This document shows, piece by piece, positions 9,236-16,735 of a DNA stretch of 21,806 nt (position 1 is the stretch's first letter; every line of letters starts with the position of its first letter). The notes below the pieces were generated by a model that was not told the origin of the DNA, did not search any database, and was given only the letters and a program-made list of their open reading frames with translations. A program made the position numbers and the translations under genes. Origin of the DNA: Lenisia limosa (taxonomy: Eukaryota; Breviatea); NCBI GenBank assembly GCA_001655205.1, contig LPNZ01011398.1:1-21806 (forward strand). Reading direction: 5' to 3'.

Positions 9236-9436
9236 CTAAAAAAAAGTGAGGAGTAAAAAGCGAAGTCCCTAATAAAAATTACAATGCACAAATGTACCCC
9301 CCCCCCTCCTCTATATCCACACCCCGTTGTACAATTATAATGTATCGGTAATTACTCTTTGTTACAAGAAAAGAAAAGAAAAATATCGAGAAAATAAAAT
9401 TGTTTTGTGTACAGTTTACATATCTCGCGGTCCTAA

Positions 9437-9659
9437 GGTCATTAATTGTTATTTTGAGTTTTAAAGCCGGAGAAACCAATTTTTAGCCCAGTTTTCATAA
9501 TGCCCTTTAGTCAAAAAAATACATGTAATTCATCCGAAATGTTGTGAAAAGAATAAAATTTTGAAAAACTCAAAACAACCCAGAATTTAAATGTGGTATG
9601 AAAACTGGGATAAAAATTGGTTTCTCCGGCTTTGAAACTCAAAATAACAATTAATGACC
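9437..9659. repeat. Foldback element: 63-bp inverted repeat
   Basis: Bases 9437-9499 and 9597-9659 are reverse complements over 63 bases with two mismatches, separated by a 97-base AT-rich loop. Both arms carry GGAGAAACCAATTTTTA or its complement and end at GGTCATTAATTGTTATTTTG. Such a structure is typical of a foldback or MITE-type element; the transcript would form a long hairpin. No target-site duplication is obvious at the outer ends. Confidence 0.9.
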
Positions 9660-9738
9660 AAATTTTGGACCATGAGCTCATACATATCATATGTAATGTG
9701 GATTGAAGAGAGAGACTTGTAACGGCACGTCCGTGAGA

Positions 9739-10059
9739 CTATTCAAATAGGAGTGAACCGCCCTTCGTGTCGCTCGAGGATTTGGAGCGCGGAACAGTGA
9801 GCTTTCTGGTCTTGACCTTCCAATGCGTTTTGAGAGGTAGAGATTCCTCTTTGTGGCAGAATACAGCTTGCTTTCTGTTCGACGGGAGCACATAACCCTT
9901 CCTCAATAGTTTGTCCACATGACCCGACACAGCGTGCCAACCAACAGGTAATCGGTAATTGTGATCAGAGGCTTGACATTTGTTACCCCACCTCTCTCCC
10001 TGTGACAAACCGAAGGTGTCAAGGTTTGTGTTTGAAACGTTGGGGTTTTGTAAATGATA
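9739..10059 (-). CDS. Terminal exon or ORF, basic protein, unrecognised
   Basis: The minus frame is open from 10059 to the TAG at 9739. A CACAG acceptor near 9995 may start the true exon at GERWGNKCQASDHNYRLPVG. Then follow WHAVSGHVDKLLRKGYVLP, SNRKQAVFCHKEESLPLK and a basic Ser/Lys-rich end TRKLTVPRSKSSSDTKGG. G+C is clearly above the flanks and codon choice is biased, so it looks like real coding sequence. There is no ATG, so upstream exons are needed. I cannot name a family; a transposon-derived protein is possible. Confidence 0.5.
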   Translation of the reverse strand, partial: YHLQNPNVSNTNLDTFGLSQGERWGNKCQASDHNYRLPVGWHAVSGHVDKLLRKGYVLPSNRKQAVFCHKEESLPLKTHWKVKTRKLTVPRSKSSSDTKGGSLLFE

Positions 10060-10212
10060 TCATATGATATGAAGATCTGCATCAGAGCAGCTTTATTTAG
10101 GCTCATTAAAAATAGTATGTATCTTTTCTGTGCTGTATTAAAAACAATAAAAAGAAATAACCTAATTCAGTCCATCTGCTACAACAGCCTCGATGCCACC
10201 ACTTTTGACAAT

Positions 10213-10228
10213 ACCACCTTAAGGTGGT
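10213..10228. repeat. Perfect 16-bp palindrome
   Basis: ACCACCTTAAGGTGGT is its own reverse complement. It is flanked by TGACAAT on the left and GTCA on the right, extending the symmetry with a 3-base interruption. It could be a binding site or the scar of a small element. A poly-G tract and a gap (10266-10335) follow. Confidence 0.8.
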
Positions 10229-10265
10229 GTCAGGTCTTTAGTTTTTTGAGGGGGGGGGGGGATTA

Positions 10266-10335
10266 NNNNNNNNNNNNNNNNNNNNNNNNNNNNNNNNNNN
10301 NNNNNNNNNNNNNNNNNNNNNNNNNNNNNNNNNNN
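10266..10335. other. Assembly gap (N) after poly-G
   Basis: The sequence is N and begins five bases after a run of G. It breaks the plus-strand frame that crosses it. Confidence 0.99.
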
Positions 10336-10880
10336 AGAAATCAACATAGAAGCCAATTAAATGGTAAAAATAATGCATACATGTATGTATTTAACTATAT
10401 AGTATATCAACTTTCCAATGGTTCAAATGAGTGTCAATCAAATCTAAAAAATGCAACAACCTTTCCCATTGTCTTTACTGTGGGAAGGTTCCAGCAATTT
10501 CAAACAAAAACGTAGTTTTACACCCTCATGGCTGCATAACTACGTCCAAGGACAATTTGATTGTTTCCTTGAACCAAAGTTTTCACTGGTGTAACATGCA
10601 TCAATACATGTAAAAACGATAACATGCTGCATGTGTGCCCATTTTATAATATATAAAAAACTTCTGATGTAGAAATTGGATCGTGGCCAAATTTCATTGT
10701 AACGGATATTATGTCGGTCTTTTTCAGATCTGGACGGAGCCCAAACAACCTTATTTGGTTGACTGTGAGATGGGGTACAACGCCAGTTAAAACAAATATC
10801 GGCTGAGGGAATTTCACTTTATGACTAAAACTTAACCACAAAACAATGAGAATCAGCAACGGTGAAGCATCACACTTTCT
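10336..10880. other. AT-rich interval, no supported gene
   Basis: The open frames here on both strands lack motifs and codon bias. No RNA gene or repeat was seen. Confidence 0.45.
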
Positions 10881-11400
10881 AACCTCTTTTAAAAAAAACA
10901 TCACTCGCTATTCCTACACCAGCCACAGCTAAAACGTTAAAAAGTACCAGTAAAATGGGTACGAATAACGATGAAGCGTCTTCAGTTGTAATGAATCAGG
11001 AATTGCTTCCTCTCCTTGGAATAATGGAAGAAAAGTAGCTAATATATAATAAGATACCAAACATGGAACACCACCACCTTGAAAACCGTGTTGAGACCCA
11101 GCCTCCCGCAAGGAGGCTCTTATTTCAGAGCCTTTCGACTCGTTAAATCTCAGGGTGATCTTTTTATTATTATATTCGGCATGATTGCCACCTCCAAAGG
11201 AGATAAAACTTATTGCAGGAATGTCTACCAAGAATCGTAAGGTCACACGAGTATGTCAAGAAGGTTAATGATTATCAATTTCTCTTGTTGTTTCAGGTCT
11301 GGAGAAGACCATTCCCCGTGGTGATAAGATCTGATCTGAGTATCTGTGCATCTCGCTGGTCGAAGGTTTGGTATCAAAAACTGAACCTACTACAAGAATA
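10881..11400. CDS. Exon-like segments, strand unresolved
   Basis: On minus, a possible exon 11224-11058 (acceptor CTTGGTAG, donor GTATCT) reads FGGGNHAEYNNKKITLRFNE then GSEIRASLREAGSQHGFQGG. Further along, VPILLVLFNVLAVAGVGIA resembles a membrane helix. On plus, the same region holds three short start-bearing readings: MGTNNDEASSVVMNQELL at 10956, MEHHHLENRVETQPPARR at about 11063, and MSTKNRKVTR at 11221, which is followed by GTATGT at 11251. I favour minus for the glycine-rich exon but cannot exclude a plus-strand gene. No family recognised. Confidence 0.3.
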
Positions 11401-11407
11401 ACCATAA

Positions 11408-11490
11408 TTCATTGCACACTAATATTCTAACTTCCATCTCTGTGATACTAAAGTGACATGTAATTGAGTGCGAAGAGGACAGCTATGCTG
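11408..11490 (-). repeat. Interspersed repeat R2, copy 2 (truncated)
   Basis: The minus strand matches R2 from GCATAGCTGTCCTCTTCGC to ATTAGTGTGCAAT. The part with GGATCTCAGAGA seen in the long copies is missing, so this copy is cut at 11490. It carries the stop codon read by the gene upstream on minus (11483-11485). Confidence 0.7.
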
Positions 11491-11946
11491 TAAAAAGGGG
11501 ATTTCTTGAATACAAGTGAAGTGAACTTTGAAATAGTCTCCTAAATTCTTCAAATAATCCTGATAGAATCTGGTAAATTAATGAATTGAGACAGACACCC
11601 AAGGTTGTTTGTCAATATTTGTTGTTTCATATTTGGATAAAAGTGCTCCTAGCAGTCGATTCCAGAAAAATTCGGTAACAGTCTTGCTTTGAAAAACAGG
11701 TCCAAAAATCTCATTGTATGTGACATAACCTGTGATAATTTGGTGATTTGTACCCAAATATAACGAGAAAGTTACTTGCCTGGCAAAATAGGTTATTATA
11801 AGTCGAAAAAAAAAACAGCCAAACTTGGTAGTAGACGATTTAGATCCATTGAATAAACACTTGCAAGCTTTCTGGACTCCTTCAAAAAAGGCTTCTGTTT
11901 CAATTCCAATAATTGTGATAGTCTTCATGACTTCCACAAAAATTGC
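11483..11946 (-). CDS. Two terminal exons, helical-repeat-like protein
   Basis: After a good acceptor (TATCTTTCAG) an exon at 11946-11599 has 116 open codons: AIFVEVMKTITIIGIETEAF, FEGVQKACKCLFNGSKSSTT, then EIFGPVFQSKTVTEFFWNRL and ALLSKYETTNIDKQPW. A 29-nt intron (11570-11598, GTGTCT...TTACCAG) leads in phase to the last exon 11569-11483: ILSGLFEEFRRLFQSSLHLY, ending at TAG. The Leu/Phe spacing suggests stacked helices, as in HEAT or armadillo proteins, but no family is certain. The last codons and the stop fall in truncated R2, so the native end may be lost. The second half could instead be a diverged NPRL3 C-terminus. Confidence 0.55.
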
Positions 11947-12031
11947 CTGAAAGATATAGTGAATATAATTATGTTAAGTTCAAATAGTATCATATGGAGA
12001 GTAGACTAAGAAATGACTATTCTCTATTTTT

Positions 12032-12203
12032 CTATTTTGAATTAGAATAACTGGCCAAAAAGAAAATATGTTCAAGAAAAAAAACGGATGTATGGTAAAG
12101 AATCAAAAATAACTGCAATAATATGTCAGGGTGATAATCGATTAACCCTCTTTTTATTAAATGTATCAAAGCAGATTTTTGACAAATGCATGTCCTGCTA
12201 AAC
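12032..12203 (-). CDS. Upstream exon of the helical-repeat-like gene (partial)
   Basis: The minus frame is open from the gap edge at 12203: CQKSALIHLIKRGLIDYHPD then ILLQLFLILYHTSVFF. It is next to, and on the same strand as, the exon at 11946. Its true 3' end is unclear, since a CA|GTTATT donor near 12112 is possible but gives the wrong phase. The start is hidden in the 10-N gap 12204-12213. Confidence 0.35.
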
Positions 12204-12213
12204 NNNNNNNNNN

Positions 12214-12374
12214 ATCTGGTGATCTTAAACACAATTATTTGAAAATACCAAGTAAATGATAAAAACTAGATCATATGTATATGAACTATATAATTCTCAT
12301 TTATAACAACATATAACTTTTTTTCGAAATGATATGGACCAATATCGTCCACCCCCTTGGTCCTCATAAGGATA
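12214..12374 (+). repeat. Interspersed repeat R1, copy 3 (internal deletion)
   Basis: This copy starts right after a 10-N gap with ATCTGGTGATCT and ends at CATAAGGATA. It lacks the AATACTGGTACCCC segment that copies 1 and 2 carry between GATATG and GGACCAATAT. Orientation is the same as the other two copies. Confidence 0.85.
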
Positions 12375-12757
12375 GCGCATATGAGATAATAACTTGAAGA
12401 CGACGCTGCCAGTGTCGAGACGCATAGATGAGGTTTGTAGCTGTTTCTATTTACCCTTCAACTGACGTTTGCTGACGCCAAAAATTCATGGGAAAATGTT
12501 TTCAAGAGCTACTTTTCCTTTTCCTATGACAAATTGCTTTTAAGTGTACTTTAAATTTGAGAGTGTGTATATTTGTTTTCAACGCAAATCGGTTCTTGGC
12601 CAAAGGTTATTTTTCTCTCTGAAAATCTGTAATTTCAATACAACTTGTTTTTCGCAGATTAAAAGCGAGAGATAACCTTTTCATGCAAAAACAAAAAAAA
12701 ATTCATCTTATCTTGGTTGAGTGATAGTATTCATGTCGGTGACGCAATTAGACTAAC

Positions 12758-14130
12758 CTCAGCAACACTCCAAAACCAGACGCAGTTGGTGGAATTGTCA
12801 TCAATACAGCTTTATCAGAAAGTGACAGGGAATGTTTAAGCTCTTCTAATAACTATACTGTGAAAAAGAGCACACACAAGCCAACTTCGATTACTCGAGG
12901 ATCAACAGAAAGTTGATTTCGTTTTGTGGGTCTTCTACTTGAGATTACAATATGTGGCTTCTTGGGGACTACCAGTGCTGTCTGTGAAAAGCAGGTAAAA
13001 TAATCTTCCACTGAAGGCAAACCTTTTGAACTGATTCTCCTCGATCAACATGCTTCGGATATATTTCAAGTACATTATTCCTAGTTGGACTCAATGAAAC
13101 ACGATACATGGATTTCAGAATAGCAGGTCGACCAAGGGGAAATGAGGCCAATCCTAGACCAAGTGGTCGTATGAGTTTGGTCCCGTTATCAAATTCAGGA
13201 TCAAAAGGAGGTTGAATAGTTAGCTCTAAGTCCAAAAGAAGTGTGGGTGGTCGGGAAATGGAACTTAATGCTGTGGGAGACGGGCAAAAGATAATACGCT
13301 CAGGGCGAACGCGAATCAATGATTCTTGTAACAACCATTGAACTGCCTAAAAGGTTACTCAATAGGTGTTGCTAACTATATCTGCGTGTTCAAATGATCG
13401 TGTACCTAACTTCATAAACTCTTTTCTAATATCATCTGAAACCATAAAAACAAGCGTTGTTTACCAAAGGGTTTCGCGTGTGAGAGTACATTGATGGCAT
13501 TCCGTAGCGTAAGAGGACGAAAGGTGGCAAAAAACTGTCAGCAAAAATATAAACCTGGGCAGTTTTCAAATGAGAAATAGTTTGACAAGAAGGCCGGTAT
13601 GCTAAAGGTGAAAAAGGTCATTTTCTTACAGTAATCAGTTGACAATACAGAAATTGGAGAAAGGCAAACAATAACTTTAGCCTTTTGCCAATAGGTTAAG
13701 TGTCCTGCAATAAGGTAAATTGTTTCGAGGGGAATACTCGTCATAATGCTAATTTCCTCTAAAGCAACAAACTAAAAAATAATGACAACATTCGACAAAC
13801 AGGGCTGGCTACATTGATGACAGTAGTTATTGATGGTGATGTATCTGAAGGTAGAGAGGCAAGAATAGACTCTGGGGTTGAATGGAGAAGCAATGAATAG
13901 TATGGTCTCATGGGATGCTGAAAAAACTAATTTAAAATAAAAATAAAAGTATAGCTGACAGGGTGAGGATGAAACATGGTATGTACTGAAGACCATCCGT
14001 TGAAAATTGCATGTAAGTCTTGGGACGATGTTACTTGGTCAAACACACTTCGGAGCAAGATAAAATAAGATAATCCATACCTCTTGAGCTAAAACTGATG
14101 CGGAAAGTTGATGACCTACCAGTGTTGAAG
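12758..14130 (-). CDS. NPRL3: NPRL3 (GATOR1 subunit), C-terminal exon block
   Basis: Exons on minus at 14130-14081, 13917-13801, 13771-13630, 13601-13465, 13435-13377, 13346-13023, 12981-12895 and 12852-12758 encode the conserved middle and C-terminal regions. Marks are HPMRPYYSLLLHSTPE and SPSITTVINVASP (family 'IRPYHALLLL..'), IAGHLTYWQKAKVIV ('LAAHLVYWGKA'), YSHTRNPL ('SEFRNPL'), AVQWLLQESLI ('VVWMLQ..L') and LSLSDKAVLMTIPP ('LSEHERAAILSVP'). Introns are 29, 28, 29, 30, 41 and 42 nt. Frame is kept across all except into exon 13435-13377, where one base is out of register. The 324-nt exon is a lineage-specific expansion. The usual last exon is not found; it may lie in the repeat or gap near 12204. 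Confidence 0.85.
14081..14130 (-). CDS. NPRL3: NPRL3 exon, linker region
   Basis: On minus, TTTTTAG precedes STLVGHQLSASVLAQE, which ends before GTATGG. In the family this place has a short helix before the 'IRPYHALLLL' strand, and HQLSASVLAQE fits it. The connection to the next named exon (13917) probably uses one more small exon near 13985-14040 (LHAIFNGWSS) whose borders I could not fix. Confidence 0.55.
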
Positions 14131-14467
14131 CTAAAAACAATCAGTGTGGCTCACAAAAGAATAAATTTGACAGTGAAAGGTCGCAAAGATTACACTGTTG
14201 AAAAGATTGGTAGGTTATTGTTTTGTTCCTTTCAAATTATTAAAAATAATAGGACTTTAGATGTAGTGTCATAAAATTCAAATTGAAATATTGTCTCAAA
14301 AATCAACACTCTAAAGAATGCCTCAGATTTTTTTTATTTTTGCCGCAATATTCATTTATTTGAACTTGGTACACATCTGTACATGAAAAAATACAAGAGC
14401 CACTTCGAATCCAAGGGGCTGTAGATATGGGAATAATGTTTTGTTGTTTTGTGATCTGAGTATTGCT

Positions 14468-14593
14468 TTTTATTCTTCTTGTTATTGCACACAAATATTC
14501 TAACTTTGATACTGTGGTAAGGTAACATGTATCGAGTGTGAAGAGGACAGCTATGCTGGCTTATCCAGTCGGACTTCTCTGTGATCCGAACTA
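14468..14593 (-). repeat. Interspersed repeat R2, copy 3
   Basis: The minus strand matches copy 1 (2951-3085) along nearly its full length: TTCGGATCACAGAGAAGTCC at the start, CCAGCATAGCTGTCCTCTTC in the middle and GAATAAAAAG at the end. It lies just upstream of the plus-strand gene at 14629. Confidence 0.75.
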
Positions 14594-14628
14594 AAGCCCT
14601 CATAGAGCCCTATCATGTATTAATACAG

Positions 14629-15285
14629 TTATATCTCACGTGTCCAGACCATCATTATGCTGACATTGAACACGATGCCATGCCGAATCCCACGAGAACA
14701 AGAATGCCATCAAGGTTTGTTACTGAAGAATGTTACTACATATGTAGATGAATTGTTCGTTATTTAATTTAGTCATGGGCCACCGACTCCACCATTACCA
14801 AGTTTGTTTACGCCAGAACGACCAACATCAATGAGGCTCTAAATGGAATGGTATGATGGTTACCCTTTTTGAAATGAGGCTGGTGAAGAATTTGGCGTTT
14901 CTCTTACTAACTGAACACAGCTCCTTCAATTTCAAGGAAAACGAATCTTCTATTTTCCACTTTGGGGAGCAGTTTATTGCCAGAGTAATATGCATGAACG
15001 GGAGCACCAACCTGGTAATTTCATATTGAATTATTTTAACACTAACAGAGGTTGGGGTCCCAATGAATTCAACCATATTTGACAACTACTTCAATGACCG
15101 CAACCGACGCTCTATACCAACCAGCACGCCTTCAAAGTCAACGTAGGTGATATATTATGAGGGAAAACAGATTAAACTCAGAATTAAAACTTTTTAACCA
15201 TAGCTCATGGATCATGGAAAAAAAAAATTTTATGACTATCCTGATATGTATTGAAGCCAGATGTTGTTCTTATCGTATAAATTAA
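14629..15285 (+). CDS. Multi-exon gene of unknown family nested in NPRL3
   Basis: Plus-strand exons with C/T-ending codons: 14629-14714, 14773-14850 (SWATDSTITKFVYARTTNIN, EALNGM), a middle part within 14879-15014, 15049 or 15051-15142 (VPMNSTIFDNYFNDRNRRS), and 15204-15285 to TAA. Donors GTATGA at 14851 and GTAATT at 15015 and acceptors at 14772 and 15048-15050 are clear. The middle exon can be read in two frames. One, with 28-, 24- and 34-nt introns, keeps phase throughout. The other, with EHSSFNFKENESSIFHFGEQ, has better codons but needs a frameshift. The minus strand is closed over the outer exons but has an 85-codon ORF over the middle. First-exon frame is uncertain. Function unknown. 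Confidence 0.45.
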
Positions 15286-15299
15286 TACAGAAAATGAAT

Positions 15300-15700
15300 T
15301 GACTACCACCCTCTTGTGCCCCATACCTGTCAACCGACTGATGCACTCCCTCCCCATCCCAAGGTTGGAATCTTGGAACATTGTTTTTTTTTATCATAGT
15401 TGTGTTCAATTTATCGATTTCCAACAACACAGAAGGCTAACCAAGAACACCCAAGAAGGGACAAGTACAGTCCAAGGTTAGTTTGTAATGTATATCACAT
15501 GGCAAATCGATATGTTTGTACATTTATAATAGAAGTGCAATTATAAAAGTATGAAATAACTCAACAATTCAAGCAATGGGTTCTCCTAACTCTTTAGAAA
15601 ACATCAAGCTCCCCCAGGCAGCCGACAAGCTGAGCTTTTTGTTTATCTTGGATAATGGAAGCTGGTATCACTGTGTTGTTGTTATCTTCTTTCCTCTTAC
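15300..15700 (+). CDS. Possible further plus-strand exons
   Basis: Open stretch YHPLVPHTCQPTDALPPHPK ends at 15362 before GTTGGA. After a 36-nt intron (to ATCATAG at 15398) it continues in phase as CSIYRFPTTQKANQEHP, ending before GTTAGT at 15479. A later exon-like stretch from 15598 (TCTTTAG acceptor) reads NIKLPQAADKLSFLFILDNG. They may continue the gene at 14629-15285 or form another. The frame across the second junction does not match, so the join is not established. No family recognised. Confidence 0.3.
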
Positions 15701-16038
15701 ATTTGTAGACCATTCTCTTTTTTGATGTTGTTTTTACTGGAAACGGGTTGTTTGTTTTATTCGGTGATAATGTGTAACGTATCACGTCATCGTAACCTCA
15801 CTCTTTGTTATTCGTAACTGACATTTTAGAATTTTGACTCCCAGACATCGCGTGGTCCTCACGATTGGAGCACCAACCCTAAAGAAGCCGTAGTTATTTG
15901 AATATTCCTCAGTAGTTGCATTAAAACAGCTGATGAAGATCAGAGGTGAGGTATTACTCTAAAAGTGATAAACCACCACTGCATCAGACAAACGAGGAGT
16001 GAAAACATCAGAAAGAAGAGTTACACATCTCTATATAC

Positions 16039-16319
16039 CTTGCTTTCGGAGGTTGGTGGCAACTCCTCGACAAGCTCACGAAACTTTTGATCCTCTTATT
16101 TATAAGAAGTAATACAAGATGGTAATCAAAGACATAACGAAGGCCAGCTCTACTAACAAGTATTGGTAAAGTTGAGATACTCAAGAGAGTATTCCCAAAT
16201 TCTTATGTAGAGTTGGGGTCTCTAATGACAAAATGACAAAAGCCTTTAGCATCTACCTCGCCTAGCTCCTCAGCATCTTGGGAGTTTTCTCGCAAAACGG
16301 GGTGATTGGAACTTGTCGT
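16039..16319 (-). CDS. Four-exon block on the NPRL3 strand
   Basis: Minus exons 16319-16257 (SSNHPVLRENSQDAEELGE), 16221-16181 (PQLYIRIWEYSL), 16152-16116 (RAGLRYVFDYHL) and 16092-16039 (DQKFRELVEELPPTSESK) are separated by introns of 35, 28 and 23 nt. Exon lengths 63, 41, 37 and 54 keep one frame with no stop. Splice borders are all GT...AG. It sits between NPRL3 exons on the same strand and is probably part of that gene, as an insertion absent from the usual family. I cannot match it to a known NPRL3 segment, so a separate nested gene is possible. Confidence 0.6.
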
Positions 16320-16735
16320 CTATTAATAGGCATTTAGGTAATAAACTATTTTTGACAACAAAAGTGGGGGAAAACTGAATAATACAAGAAAAACTAAAAA
16401 AAACTAGGCGGGCCTTTTTTACAGTTTTTTTTGTGTTTTCTCTGTACTTGAATATTTAGTTTATGGTTCCACAAAAGAAAAATAAGATAAAACTATTTTG
16501 TGAAAACCTGACTGCTCAACTCATCTTATGTGACCTTCAACCACTACCTCAAAATGTAAAATGATTGAAATTGTGAAAAGTTATGAACAAAACACTTTGT
16601 CTTTATACTTCTACCCGGCACTGTGTGTATACCATATGATGATATAGCTATGTATGCATCCAATACAGTAAAGTGAGGTTCTGAGAAGAAAATCGAATTT
16701 TTGCATAAACACTCTTATATCATACCTAGAGATAC

